DNA of 64,000 nt from Paenibacillus_F chitinolyticus_A. Lineage in GTDB: Bacteria > Bacillota > Bacilli > Paenibacillales > NBRC-103111. The notes below the pieces were generated by a model. The model ran no database searches. It had not been told where the DNA came from and worked only from the letters and a program-made list of their open reading frames with translations. Location of the stretch: the NCBI RefSeq assembly GCF_045038035.1, contig NZ_CP173427.1, positions 2,418,001 to 2,482,000 on the forward strand. Direction: 5' to 3'. The position numbers were made by a program, and so were the translations under genes. Positions within the stretch are counted from its first letter, which is position 1. Every line of letters begins with the position of its first letter. Shown piece after piece: positions 42,545 through 51,190 of the stretch.

Positions 42545-43162
42545 GTGAGCGGATACGGTTATAGGGCCGGCCCGACGAATCATCACAAAAGTTCCGGCAT
42601 GCCCAATCTCGCCTTTAACGTACGCGATAACGTGCTGTTTAAGCGCAACGAAGACAATGTGGCGTATGAAGTCACCTCGACGCAGCTTCCGCCTATGACG
42701 GGTGGAGCTTTTACGGATCTGCGGCTCGGCAGGGGACATATCCGGGAACCCCACTGGCATCCGAACGCGTGGGAGCTTCATGTCCTTGTAGCGGGAGAGG
42801 CGGAGATTTCGGTGATGTGCCCCGATAGCCCCCAACTGGTGAACTACCGCGCGAAGGAAGGGCAGGTCGTTTTTGTTCCCGCAGGTTGGTGGCACTGGAT
42901 TACGCCGCTTTCCGAGAAGGTGCATCTTCACGCGTTCTTCAATCACGAGCAGCCGGAGACGGTGCACGGCTCCGATATCCTGCGGCTGACTCCGCCGGAA
43001 GTGCTGCAGAACGCCTATAATGTCAATGCCGCTCTTGCCGGCAAAGCCTTCGCGCCGATTACGGAGTCAGTCCGTATCGGACCGGCGGTTCCTGTGCACG
43101 GCGAACCGGGAAAACCGGCCAACCCGGGTCAGCCTTTCCTTAATGAAAAAAAGAAAACCTAG
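42545..43162 (+). CDS. Cupin-domain protein, oxalate-decarboxylase-like half
   Basis: A 205-residue single cupin. GTG 42545 has GGAGAGGAG upstream; frames further up are not protein-like. The metal motif is EPHWHPNAWELHVLVAG (H-x-H-x5-E-x-H ligands except for the usual fourth His, found later as WWHWITP). This order matches one half of oxalate decarboxylase-type bicupins, some of which are spore coat proteins. Catalysis cannot be inferred. A terminator lies after the gene. Confidence 0.8.
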   Translation: MSGYGYRAGPTNHHKSSGMPNLAFNVRDNVLFKRNEDNVAYEVTSTQLPPMTGGAFTDLRLGRGHIREPHWHPNAWELHVLVAGEAEISVMCPDSPQLVNYRAKEGQVVFVPAGWWHWITPLSEKVHLHAFFNHEQPETVHGSDILRLTPPEVLQNAYNVNAALAGKAFAPITESVRIGPAVPVHGEPGKPANPGQPFLNEKKKT

Positions 43163-43196
43163 GCACTCCGGCCCCGGAGGCCGCCGTTCGTTTATA

Positions 43197-43234
43197 AGCT
43201 TTCCGCACTCTTTCCAGAGCGGGAGGCTTTTTTT
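43197..43234 (+). terminator. Probable terminator of the cupin gene
   Basis: Hairpin AAGC-TTTCCGC / GCGGGAGGCTT with mismatches, followed by seven T. Confidence 0.6.
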
Positions 43235-43270
43235 ATAGGTGAAAATTCGGAGACAGGGGGTACGCCCCCA

Positions 43271-43316
43271 TTTACAGGTGGAAAAATATAGGGTAATATA
43301 TGATCTATAATCATAT
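43271..43316 (+). promoter_or_regulatory. Promoter and palindromic operator of the PadR-amidase unit
   Basis: TTTACA (43271-43276) and TAATAT (43294-43299) with a 17-base spacer. The inverted repeat ATATGAT-CTATA-ATCATAT (43298-43316) overlaps the -10 and the start point, the usual position for PadR autorepression. Confidence 0.65.
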
Positions 43317-43351
43317 GACCAGTGATAATATGAATGGGGCGGTTCAACTCT

Positions 43352-43918
43352 ATGAATATCGAACAAGTGATTTTGGGGTTTATTTACGGGGAAGCGATGA
43401 CCGGCTACGAGCTGAAAAAGCGGTTCGACGAGTCGGTCGCCCATTTCTTCGGAGCGACTTTCAGCGGAATTTACCCGGCGCTCAGGCGGATGGAAAGGGA
43501 GGCGCTCATTGAGAAGGAAGTCGTCGTCCAGGAGGGTAAACCTTCCAAAAACATAGTCCGCATTACGGAGAAAGGGCGGCAGTCGTTTGCGGACTATTTG
43601 AAGTCCCCGTTGTCGCCCGGTGTGCAGAAATCGGATATGCTCGTCCGTTATTTTTTCGGTAGGTATGCCGCCGCGGATCAGATACAAGGCTGGCTGTTGG
43701 AGGAACGGACGCGGCTTGCACATACGAGGGAGGGCCTTCTTCATATGCGGCAAGGAGCTTTGAATGATCCGGACAGCGATGCGTTTCGTCTGAAAACGCT
43801 CGAGATGGGTATTGCCCAGCTTGAGTTTTCCCTCCGCTGGATAGACGAGGAACTGGCGAAACAGTCCGCTGGAGATTCCGGTGCCCAAGAGAAGCCCGGC
43901 AGAGAGGAGAAGGTGTGA
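43352..43918 (+). CDS. PadR-family transcriptional regulator
   Basis: A 188-residue PadR protein. ATG 43352 starts the winged helix MNIEQVILGFIYGEAMTGYELKKRFDESVAHFFGATFSGIYPALRRMEREALI; the C-terminal half is a long helical dimer domain (Vir_act_alpha type). The gene overlaps the amidase start by 4 bases (GTGA), so both are translated together. The operator before it suggests autorepression. PadR regulators often respond to phenolic or other toxic ligands. Confidence 0.87.
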   Translation: MNIEQVILGFIYGEAMTGYELKKRFDESVAHFFGATFSGIYPALRRMEREALIEKEVVVQEGKPSKNIVRITEKGRQSFADYLKSPLSPGVQKSDMLVRYFFGRYAAADQIQGWLLEERTRLAHTREGLLHMRQGALNDPDSDAFRLKTLEMGIAQLEFSLRWIDEELAKQSAGDSGAQEKPGREEKV

Positions 43919-45585
43919 ATCCTATGAATATTCCCGCAAAAATCCCGGATACACTCGCCTCATCCGCCACGGGCAGCGCGGAAGCTGAATCGCACGCTTC
44001 TTGCGCGAGGCTGCCGGAGCTCGGCGCCGCCGAAATGGCCCGCGGAATTAAAGCGGGCAGATGGACGTCGATCGAGCTTGTGGAGGCGCATATCGCCCGG
44101 ATCGGACAGATCCAGCCGCTGCTCGGAGCGGTTGCCGTCCCGCTGTTCGAGGAGGCGCGCCGGGCGGCGGCGGAAGCGGACAGTCGTACCGCCTCGGGAG
44201 CACCGCTCGGTCCTCTGCACGGAGTGCCGGTCAGCGTCAAGGAATCGCTTGATGCGGCGGGAACCCCGTCAACGTGGGGGCTGGCGGGACGCACGGCGCC
44301 TGCTTCTGAAGACGATCCGGCCGTCGCCGCTCTCCGCCGGGCCGGAGCGATCGTTCTGGCGAAGACGAATGCGATGCAGCTGCTCATGGGCTGCGAAACC
44401 GTCAACCCGGTATACGGGCGCACAAGCAGCCCGTGGAACCCCGCCGGGCGTTCGTGCGGCGGAAGCAGCGGCGGTGAAGCCGCCCTTATCGCGGCGGGCG
44501 GATCGCCGCTCGGTCTCGGCACGGATGTCGGCGGCTCCATCCGCACGCCGGCGCACTTCTGCGGCGTCCACGGGCTGAAGCCGACGCCTGGCAGGGTGGC
44601 CTCGCGCCCGCCGGCCGGCATCGTGCACGTCTGCCGCGAGGCGGCGGAGATGGCGAGCACCGGCCCGCTGGCGCGGAAGGTTGAAGACCTCGCGCTCGCC
44701 ATGGAGGTGCTCGCTGCGCCGGAGACGCTGCAGGCGCATCCCCTGCAGCGTCCCGGGGAAACCGATCCGGCGGGACTGCGGATCGGCTTCTACACGTCGG
44801 ACGGCATTCTGCCGCCGTCTCCCGCCGTGGAGAGGGCGGTCCTGGACACCGCGGAAGCGCTGCGTGCCCGCGGCGTGGCCGTGAAGCCGTTCCGCCTGCC
44901 GGAGCCGGATTTGGCGCTGCATCAGTTCTACGCGCTGATGTCGGCCGCCGGGGCGGAAGGCATCGCGGAAACGGCCGGCACGGAAGCGCTAGTTCCGCAG
45001 GTGGAGGGCACCCGCCGTTCCTTCGGGCGTTCGCGGACGGCGAACCGCATCCTGGCGCTGCTTCTGAGGGGTGCGGGACAGAAAATCGCCGGCACGCACA
45101 TTCTTCCTTACCTCGGGCGCAAAACCCGGGAGGATCTCGGGAAAGCCGCGGAGCTCCGCCAAGCCTACCGTGAAAAGTTCGCGGCGGAGATGGAGCGGCA
45201 GCAGGTCGACGTCCTGCTGTCGCCGCCCTTCCTTACGCCCGCAATCCCGCACGATCATTCTCTCGCAATGACGTACGAGGGCTCTTATGCGTTATTGTAT
45301 AATTATCTCGGCATGCCTGCAGGGGTCGTCAGTCTCAGCCGGGTTCGGTCCGGGGAAGCGGCTGCAATGCGGGCCGTCCGAAGCCGGGACAGACTGGTTC
45401 AGGCCGCCGCGGAAGCGGACGTGAACAGCGCCGGGCTGCCTGTCGGTGTCCAGGTCGCGGCCGCACCCTGGCGGGAAGACCGGGTGCTTGCCGCGATGGA
45501 TATGCTGGAGAAACTTTTCCGGGACCGTCCGGATTATCCGCCGGGAAAACTTGCGGCGGCTCCTTTGCCGATTACCGATAAATAA
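43915..45585 (+). CDS. Amidase signature family hydrolase
   Basis: A 556-residue amidase. The Ser-cisSer-Lys triad is visible: Lys in GVPVSVKESLD (near residue 108), the cis-Ser in GRSCGGSSGGEAALIA (near 184) and the nucleophile Ser in GTDVGGSIRTPAHFCG (near 207). Size and the N-terminal extension recall fatty-acid-amide-hydrolase-like members rather than GatA. It hydrolyses a carboxamide of unknown structure. The gene is coupled to PadR upstream; the next gene follows after 18 bases. Confidence 0.92.
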   Translation: MNPMNIPAKIPDTLASSATGSAEAESHASCARLPELGAAEMARGIKAGRWTSIELVEAHIARIGQIQPLLGAVAVPLFEEARRAAAEADSRTASGAPLGPLHGVPVSVKESLDAAGTPSTWGLAGRTAPASEDDPAVAALRRAGAIVLAKTNAMQLLMGCETVNPVYGRTSSPWNPAGRSCGGSSGGEAALIAAGGSPLGLGTDVGGSIRTPAHFCGVHGLKPTPGRVASRPPAGIVHVCREAAEMASTGPLARKVEDLALAMEVLAAPETLQAHPLQRPGETDPAGLRIGFYTSDGILPPSPAVERAVLDTAEALRARGVAVKPFRLPEPDLALHQFYALMSAAGAEGIAETAGTEALVPQVEGTRRSFGRSRTANRILALLLRGAGQKIAGTHILPYLGRKTREDLGKAAELRQAYREKFAAEMERQQVDVLLSPPFLTPAIPHDHSLAMTYEGSYALLYNYLGMPAGVVSLSRVRSGEAAAMRAVRSRDRLVQAAAEADVNSAGLPVGVQVAAAPWREDRVLAAMDMLEKLFRDRPDYPPGKLAAAPLPITDK

Positions 45586-45603
45586 CTGTCAGGAGGAACG
45601 AGT

Positions 45604-46218
45604 ATGCCCGGAACACTTTTTAAAGAAAACGTTCGGAAGGAAACGGGGATTACCTGGGAAGAATGGGTCGTCAAGCTCCGGCGTTCCGTGAACGAGCTTT
45701 GGTCGCACGAGCAGATCAGGGATCACATTTGCGGGTCATACGAAGTTTCGGACGAGTGGGGAGAATGGCTGGCTGCCATGTACGCTCCCTTATTGGGAAG
45801 GACTCCCGTCGGTGTGACGAAAGACGCAGGCGTTCAGATCGGGGTAAGAAAAACGGTTGCGGTATCCGCCCCGCAAGCCTGGAATTATCTGACTTCGAGG
45901 GAAGGACTGTTGTTGTGGATAGGAAGCGTGTCCGCGTTTCCTGTGGAGAAAGGGGCGGAATTTTCCTCAGCCGAAGGAGTTACGGGAAAGCTGACCGTGG
46001 TCGATCCGTTTCGAAAGCTCCGGATGACCTGGAAGCGTAAAGAGTGGTCGAATCCCTCGCGTCTTCAAATTACTTTGGCGGCCGCAAAGTCGGGAGGGAC
46101 CACGATTTCCATTCATCAGGAGATGCTGGACGATGTATATATGCGGGAAATGATGAGACGGGAGTGGGAGTCCGTGCTGAACCGTATCCGGGATATGAAA
46201 ACGGGAGACAAAGGCTGA
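45604..46218 (+). CDS. SRPBCC-domain protein
   Basis: A 204-residue protein. Residues 1-70 resemble a DUF4287-like helical start (ENVRKETGITWEEWVVKLRRS), and residues about 80-200 form an AHSA1-type START/SRPBCC domain (VSAPQAWNYLTSREGLLLWIG, GKLTVVDPFRKLRMTWKRKEW, HQEMLDD). Such proteins bind hydrophobic ligands or act with co-chaperones. AGGAGG lies before the ATG. It probably shares the PadR-amidase transcript. Confidence 0.75.
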   Translation: MPGTLFKENVRKETGITWEEWVVKLRRSVNELWSHEQIRDHICGSYEVSDEWGEWLAAMYAPLLGRTPVGVTKDAGVQIGVRKTVAVSAPQAWNYLTSREGLLLWIGSVSAFPVEKGAEFSSAEGVTGKLTVVDPFRKLRMTWKRKEWSNPSRLQITLAAAKSGGTTISIHQEMLDDVYMREMMRREWESVLNRIRDMKTGDKG

Positions 46219-46326
46219 GGGAAGCGGAGCCTTCTTCCTTTGAAATGGAACAATATGGGTGATAATTGTGGTAAACTGAAGCTGCCGGATCAGCCATTCC
46301 AAATCTATTCAAAGGCGGTGCGTAAG

Positions 46327-46665
46327 ATGAAGCTGAACCATCTGAATTTGACTGTTACGGACGTCCCGGCGTCCCAAACTTTTCTGGAAACGTATTTCGG
46401 TTTGACAACCCGCAATACGCGAGGCAGCGCGTTCGCAGTATTGTCCGATGACAACGGAGCGGTCCTGACCCTGATGAAAGGCGCGGAAGTCAGCTATCCG
46501 AAAACGTTTCACATCGGTTTTATCCAGGAAAGCGAAGAGAAAGTAAACGAGATTAACCGGCGTCTGAAAGAGGACGGGTTCGACGTGGAACCGCCTCAAC
46601 GAATGCACGGCTGGACATTTTATGTAAAAGCCCCGGGCGGCTTCGTCGTCGAGGTGCTGAGCTGA
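46327..46665 (+). CDS. VOC-family (glyoxalase/dioxygenase-fold) protein
   Basis: A 112-residue single VOC module. ATG 46327 is 8 bases after AAGGCGG and begins MKLNHLNLTVTDVPASQTFLETYFGL, the standard first beta-alpha-beta unit with the metal His in LNHLNL; the second ligand region is FHIGFIQES and the last Glu in FVVEVLS. Could be a glyoxalase, a resistance protein or a dioxygenase subunit. The next gene follows after 24 bases. Confidence 0.85.
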   Translation: MKLNHLNLTVTDVPASQTFLETYFGLTTRNTRGSAFAVLSDDNGAVLTLMKGAEVSYPKTFHIGFIQESEEKVNEINRRLKEDGFDVEPPQRMHGWTFYVKAPGGFVVEVLS

Positions 46666-46689
46666 AACCGTCAAGGAGGATTCATCGAA

Positions 46690-47091
46690 TTGGACATCCG
46701 CTACAGTCATTCCAACGAAGTCAATCTAGTCGAGCTCCGAGAGCTGTTCCTGTCCGTAGACTGGGAATCGGGCAAACACCCCGAAGAGCTGCATCAGGCG
46801 ATTCTGAATTCCCACTCGGTCGTGACGGCATGGCACGGCGATAAGCTGGTCGGGCTGGTTAATGCTCTTTCCGACGGCGTAATGACGGCGTATTTTCATT
46901 ACATGCTGGTGAGGCCGGATTACCAGAACCAGGGGATCGGCAAAGGGCTGATGACCGAGATTCTCGGCGAGTACGGGGAATACAAAACGAAAGTGCTGAT
47001 TTCTTACGCGGAAGCGGAATCCTTTTACCGCTCGCTCGGGTTCCGGGCGGAGCAGGGAACCGTTCCGCTCTATATTTCCGAATTGGTTTAA
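46690..47091 (+). CDS. GNAT-family N-acetyltransferase
   Basis: A 133-residue acetyltransferase with TTG start and AAGGAGG site. Acetyl-CoA motif VRPDYQNQGIGKGLM lies near residues 74-88, preceded by YFHYMLV and followed by the YAEAESFYRSLGF segment. The substrate is unknown. It is the last gene before the amino-acid transporter promoter. Confidence 0.85.
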   Translation: MDIRYSHSNEVNLVELRELFLSVDWESGKHPEELHQAILNSHSVVTAWHGDKLVGLVNALSDGVMTAYFHYMLVRPDYQNQGIGKGLMTEILGEYGEYKTKVLISYAEAESFYRSLGFRAEQGTVPLYISELV

Positions 47092-47113
47092 AGAGAAGAG
47101 GAATAAAACCAAG

Positions 47114-47141
47114 TTGACAACTTGGAAAAATATGTTATAAG
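47114..47141 (+). promoter_or_regulatory. Promoter of the amino-acid ABC operon
   Basis: Consensus TTGACA (47114-47119) and TATAAG (47136-47141) with a 16-base spacer. Confidence 0.7.
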
Positions 47142-47147
47142 ATATGG

Positions 47148-47254
47148 AAATAACGGCATCGTCCTGCTCCGTGCGGGGTTGAGCAGCATGACTTTTTCCT
47201 ATCCAGACAGCCTAGGCGGACCCCATCAGGTGATAGCCGCGCGGCTGTTTTTTT
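47148..47254 (+). promoter_or_regulatory. Attenuator-like leader RNA of the amino-acid ABC operon, class not recognised
   Basis: Downstream of the promoter lies hairpin CTGCTC (47164-47169) / GAGCAG (47181-47186). Its 11-base loop contains GGGGT, complementary to ACCCC at 47220-47224, a possible pseudoknot. A terminator follows: CAGCC (47208-47212) / GGCTG (47243-47247) with inner GCGG/CCGC and seven T. Layout is that of a small riboswitch or protein-bound attenuator, but no known consensus is recognised. Confidence 0.55.
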
Positions 47255-47361
47255 GTTTGCGCGGGAGGTGGGAGGAAATTCCGGTCCGGTACAAGGCCGC
47301 CTTTAAACCTTGTTATCGGGTAAGAATAGAAGGGTTTAGCAGTAGCAGTAGGAGGGGAATT

Positions 47362-48027
47362 GTGCATCTCGATACGGACTTTATGTGGAAACATCTGCCC
47401 GATTTTGTGCGAGCCGGAGGGGAAACGCTCAGAATCGGGGGCATCGCCATCTTTTTTTCCCTTGTCGTGGCTGTCATTCATTCGTTTATTTTGTATTTTC
47501 GCATCCGTCCCCTGACCTGGGCCGTCCGGCTGCATATTGAATTGGCGAGAAACATACCGCTGCTTATTCAGTTGTTTTTTCTGTATTTCGCCCTGCCGCA
47601 GCTGGGGATTAAACTGTCCGCGATGACGACGGTTTTTATTGCGATGACCTTCCTGGGCGGCGGATATTTTACGGAGGTGTTCCGTTCGGGCATAGAGGCC
47701 GTTGAGAAGTCGCAGTCGGAATCGGGGCTTGCCATCGGGCTTTCGAAATGGCAGCTGTTCCGGTATGTCATCCTGCCGCAGGCGCTGCGGATTTCCATCC
47801 CGTCGTTGTTCGCGAACTTTATTTTCCTGCTTAAAGAAACGACGGTCGTGTCGGCGATTGCGGTACCGGAGCTGCTTTATACGACGACGAGTTATATTTC
47901 GCTCTATTACAAAACGTACGAGATGCTTCTGATGATGACGCTCTGTTATCTCGTTATTTTTCTGCCGCTGTCCTTTCTGCTGGGTTATCTGGAAAGGAGG
48001 TTCCGGCATGGCGCTTTCGGCGTATGA
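47362..48027 (+). CDS. Polar amino-acid ABC transporter permease 1
   Basis: A 221-residue permease of the His/Glu/Gln/Arg/opine type. GTG 47362 has AGGAGGGGA upstream; the long open frame before it covers the leader RNA and is not protein. Membrane segments begin at about residue 18, and the ATPase-docking EAA loop reads GLAIGLSKWQLFRYVILPQALRISIP. It pairs with the next permease, whose start overlaps this gene by 20 bases. Confidence 0.88.
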   Translation: MHLDTDFMWKHLPDFVRAGGETLRIGGIAIFFSLVVAVIHSFILYFRIRPLTWAVRLHIELARNIPLLIQLFFLYFALPQLGIKLSAMTTVFIAMTFLGGGYFTEVFRSGIEAVEKSQSESGLAIGLSKWQLFRYVILPQALRISIPSLFANFIFLLKETTVVSAIAVPELLYTTTSYISLYYKTYEMLLMMTLCYLVIFLPLSFLLGYLERRFRHGAFGV

Positions 48028-48676
48028 GCTTCTCGTCAGGAGCCTGCCCCAGCTTGCGGAAGGGCTGTGGGCGACGCTGCGAATCTCGCTTCTGACCATT
48101 GTGTCCAGCGTGGCCGGAGGCATCGGTTTCGGGCTGCTGAGAAATTCGCGCCTGCTTCTCGCGCGTCTGCTGTCCGGAACGATTCTGGAGCTGGTCCGGA
48201 GCGTTCCGATCCTGGTCTGGCTGTTTTTCTTTTTCTTCGGTCTGCCGATCCTGTTCGACATCCATCTTCCCGCATTCGCTTCGGCCCTGCTTGTCCTGTC
48301 GCTGTGGGGGACGACCGAAATCGGGGAAATCGTCCGGGGAGCCCTGCAATCTCTTCCCAAGGGGCAGACGGAGGCCGGAAAATCTTTGGGATTGAGCGGG
48401 TGGCAGCTGCTGGTTTACGTGCTTATCCCGCAAGCGGTGAGGCGCATGGTGCCGCCGGTCATCAACGTCTTTACGCGGATCGTCATGACAAGTTCTTTGA
48501 CGGTACTGGTGGGTGTTCCGGAACTGATCAAATCGGGTCAGCAGATCATTGAACGCCATTACACGCTTTCTTACGCCTCCGTCGTTATTTACGGCCTCAT
48601 GGCTCTGTTGTATTTTGCCTTATGCTACCCGCTGTCCGTGTTCTCGCGGAGACTGGAAAGAAGATGGGCCGACTAG
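48008..48676 (+). CDS. Polar amino-acid ABC transporter permease 2
   Basis: A 222-residue permease of the same family, with five or so membrane segments and the EAA loop AGKSLGLSGWQLLVYVLIPQAVRRMVPP. Together with permease 1 it forms the translocation channel of a four-gene importer. GGAAAGGAGG near 47991-48000 lies inside the previous gene and serves this start. Confidence 0.9.
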   Translation: MALSAYELLVRSLPQLAEGLWATLRISLLTIVSSVAGGIGFGLLRNSRLLLARLLSGTILELVRSVPILVWLFFFFFGLPILFDIHLPAFASALLVLSLWGTTEIGEIVRGALQSLPKGQTEAGKSLGLSGWQLLVYVLIPQAVRRMVPPVINVFTRIVMTSSLTVLVGVPELIKSGQQIIERHYTLSYASVVIYGLMALLYFALCYPLSVFSRRLERRWAD

Positions 48677-48709
48677 CCTAGCCTGCTGTACGGCCGGAAA
48701 GGAGTTCTT

Positions 48710-49477
48710 ATGGGGGAAGTGCTTCTGCAGCTTAGACAAGTGGAGAAATCGTTCGACGGGCACCGGGTGCTCAAGCGGATCGATCTGGACGTGGCACCCG
48801 GGGAGGTCGTCGTCATTCTGGGCCCCAGCGGATGCGGCAAAAGCACGCTACTCCGGTGTTTGAACGGGCTCGAACCGATACAGGGCGGCACCCTTTTGTT
48901 CAAAGGGGAAGACCTGAACGCCGGTAAAGTGCTGTGGCGAGTGATCCGGCAGAAAATCGGCATGGTTTTTCAGAGCTATCATCTGTTCCCGCATATGACG
49001 GTGCTCGATAACATTTTGCTGGGACCGCTCAAAGTACAAAAACGGAGCCGGCGCGAAGCGGCCGCGGATGCGGAGAAGCTGCTGGCACGCGTTGGCCTGC
49101 TGGATAAAAAGAACGCTTATCCCCGTCAACTGTCGGGCGGGCAGCAGCAGCGGATCGCTATCGTCCGGGCGCTTTGCATGCGGCCCGAGGTGATGCTGTT
49201 CGACGAAGTAACGGCGGCGCTCGATCCCGAGATGGTGAAAGAAGTGCTGGAGGTGATGCTGGACTTGGCCCGGGAGGGTATGACCATGCTGATCGTGACA
49301 CACGAAATGAGATTCGCCCGGGCGGTTGCCGACCGGATCGTTTTTATGGATGAAGGCGAAATTTGCGAAATCGCGCCGCCGGATACATTTTTCAGCAGTC
49401 CCCAAAGCGGCCGCGCAAAGCGGTTTTTAAATCAGTTTTTCGAAATGGAGACGGGAAAAGGGAGAGAAGAAGCATGA
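48710..49477 (+). CDS. Amino-acid ABC transporter ATP-binding protein
   Basis: A 255-residue ATPase. Walker A GPSGCGKST lies at residues 38-46, signature LSGGQQQR near 142, Walker B VMLFDEVTAALDP near 166 and the switch His in IVTHEMRF near 199. The pattern is that of GlnQ-like ATPases. It follows the permeases after 33 bases with a GGAAAGGAG site and overlaps the binding-protein gene by 4 bases (ATGA). Confidence 0.95.
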   Translation: MGEVLLQLRQVEKSFDGHRVLKRIDLDVAPGEVVVILGPSGCGKSTLLRCLNGLEPIQGGTLLFKGEDLNAGKVLWRVIRQKIGMVFQSYHLFPHMTVLDNILLGPLKVQKRSRREAAADAEKLLARVGLLDKKNAYPRQLSGGQQQRIAIVRALCMRPEVMLFDEVTAALDPEMVKEVLEVMLDLAREGMTMLIVTHEMRFARAVADRIVFMDEGEICEIAPPDTFFSSPQSGRAKRFLNQFFEMETGKGREEA

Positions 49478-50361
49478 GAAAAACAATAGCCGTATGGGTA
49501 ACGGTTTTCCTGCTTGCGGGCATATTGGCCGCTTGCGGAGCCGCCAAAGATCCGAAAGACGCCACGGGAAGCGGAGCCAAACCCGCATCGGCCGGAGAAA
49601 GCGGCGGAGGAAGCATCCGGAAGATCAAAGACCGGGGCAAGCTGATCGTAGGCGTATTCACGGACAAGCCGCCGTTCGGCTTTACCGACGACAAAGGGAA
49701 CAAGATCGGCTTCGACAGCGATCTGGCCAAACGTTTCGCCAAGGATCTGCTGGGTGACGAATCGAAGATCGAGTTCGTGACGGTCGAGCCCGCCAGCCGC
49801 ATTCCGTTTCTGCAAAGCGACAAGGTGGACCTCATCGTGGCGAATATGACGGTGACCGACGAGCGCAAGGAAGCGGTGGATTTTACGAATCCCACGATGA
49901 AAGTAGCGACGCAGGTGCTCGTGTCCGAGAAAAGCGGGCTTAAGACGCTGGCCGATCTGAAGGGCAAAAAAATCATCGTCACAAAGGGCACGACAGCCGA
50001 TCTGTTTCTGACCAAAAACCGCCACGATGTAGAGCTGGTAAAGTACGAGAAAAATACCGAATCCCTGCAGGCGCTGAAAGACGGGCGCGGAGACGGCTAT
50101 GCCCAGGATAACTTCGTTCTCTTCGCCTGGTCCCGCCAGAATCCCGGCTTCACGCTTATCCCGGAGAAGCTGGAGAAAGAAGCGCCGATCGCTCCGGCGG
50201 TCAAGAAAGGGAACACCGAGCTCCGGGATTGGGTGAACAAGGAGCTGGAGACGCTCGGGCAGGAGAAGTTTCTGCTGGAGCTTTATAATACGTACGTAAA
50301 AGAGGAACTCGGCTCCGCAACAGATCCGAACGATGTCATTACAGAAGGCGGCAAACTATAA
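49474..50361 (+). CDS. Amino-acid ABC transporter substrate-binding lipoprotein
   Basis: A 295-residue lipoprotein. ATG 49474 starts MRKTIAVWVTVFLLAGILAACG with lipobox LAAC (Cys21). The mature part fits family 3 solute-binding proteins: GVFTDKPPFGFTDDKGNKIGFDSDLAKRFAKDL, DLIVANMTVTDERKEAVDFTNP and GKKIIVTKGTTADLFL. Substrate is a polar or acidic amino acid or cystine; the sequence does not decide. The binding protein comes last in the operon, and a terminator follows. Confidence 0.93.
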   Translation: MRKTIAVWVTVFLLAGILAACGAAKDPKDATGSGAKPASAGESGGGSIRKIKDRGKLIVGVFTDKPPFGFTDDKGNKIGFDSDLAKRFAKDLLGDESKIEFVTVEPASRIPFLQSDKVDLIVANMTVTDERKEAVDFTNPTMKVATQVLVSEKSGLKTLADLKGKKIIVTKGTTADLFLTKNRHDVELVKYEKNTESLQALKDGRGDGYAQDNFVLFAWSRQNPGFTLIPEKLEKEAPIAPAVKKGNTELRDWVNKELETLGQEKFLLELYNTYVKEELGSATDPNDVITEGGKL

Positions 50362-50376
50362 GCGGCGCACAATTGC

Positions 50377-50420
50377 AAAGCATCCCCTCTTCCGGGCCAG
50401 GGAGAAGGGATGCTTTTTTT
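50377..50420 (+). terminator. Terminator of the amino-acid ABC operon
   Basis: 10-base stem AAAGCATCCC / GGGATGCTTT with inner CTCTTCC-type pairing and a run of seven T. Confidence 0.85.
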
Positions 50421-50530
50421 AACGTCCGATGTGCCTGTGCGATCCGTTAGTCTTGGCTTTTGAGGCCAGGTTGATTATCATAGACGCAGGGAAGCCAGTA
50501 AATACGGGCAGTCCGTAAGGAGGGAACCGG

Positions 50531-51127
50531 GTGTCGCCGAGAAATACGGAACGGGATTTACGCGTCAGAGAAGAACGGATTCAGCTCATTCTGGATTCCG
50601 CCATAACGGTCATTGCGTCAAAAGGGTTCGGAGCGGCAAGCATCAGCGATATCGCAAAGGCGGCCGGCATCAGCATCGGCACGATGTACCATTATTTCAG
50701 CTCCAAAGACGAGATTTTCGCCGACGTGTTAAAGCGCGGGCAGCTCGATTACGGAAAGAGAGCGGCGGAGCTCGCCGACGAGCAAACGATGCCGCCGCTA
50801 GTCAAGCTGCACGAGTTCGCGGCGGGCTGGCTTGCCAATCCGATCAATTGGGCCTACACGATCATGCTGCAGAGCGCCCGGACGACCGAAACCGTACCCG
50901 TGGAGATCAGGCAGGCCGTTACGGACCGGTTTACGGCCAATCTTCAGCCGATCGCGCGCATTATGGAGGATGGACAAGGCCGGGGGGAGATTAGGACCGG
51001 AGATCCGCTGCAGCTGGCTTTTTATTATGTGAGTCTGATTCAAGGTCTGACCCTGCAGAGGGCTCCGGGTTTCGAAATCCCCGTATCCATTGAGGCGGAC
51101 GCGCTGATCCGTTTTTTTGAAGCTTGA
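50531..51127 (+). CDS. TetR/AcrR-family regulator
   Basis: A 198-residue regulator. HTH: ERIQLILDSAITVIASKGFGAASISDIAKAAGISIGTMYHYFSSKDEIFADVL. GTG start with AAGGAGGGA site. It lies directly before the sulfonate-type operon on the same strand but separated by that operon's promoter, so it may control it. The C-terminal region is a generic ligand-binding helical domain. Confidence 0.87.
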   Translation: MSPRNTERDLRVREERIQLILDSAITVIASKGFGAASISDIAKAAGISIGTMYHYFSSKDEIFADVLKRGQLDYGKRAAELADEQTMPPLVKLHEFAAGWLANPINWAYTIMLQSARTTETVPVEIRQAVTDRFTANLQPIARIMEDGQGRGEIRTGDPLQLAFYYVSLIQGLTLQRAPGFEIPVSIEADALIRFFEA

Positions 51128-51160
51128 TTCAATTCCGATTTATCCGATGGGAAAAAAGTG

Positions 51161-51190
51161 TTGACAATCTTCTTTTCAGCCTGATAGAAT
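51161..51190 (+). promoter_or_regulatory. Promoter of the sulfonate-type operon
   Basis: Consensus TTGACA (51161-51166) and TAGAAT (51185-51190) with an 18-base spacer. The perfect palindrome TGAATATTCA lies at 51208-51217, just after the predicted start point. Confidence 0.65.

Noticed and set aside
43563..44702. Minus-strand open frame of 379 codons
   Set aside because: Overlaps PadR and amidase genes that have clear motifs; low-complexity Pro/Ser/Ala translation.
47148..47254. T-box or S-box leader before the amino-acid ABC operon
   Set aside because: No T-box sequence (GGTGGnACCGCG), no specifier stem and no S-box core; the leader is also too short for a T-box.
47122..47361. N-terminal extension of permease 1 upstream of GTG 47362
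   Set aside because: The extension translates the leader hairpin and terminator, and the true ribosome site is just before 47362.
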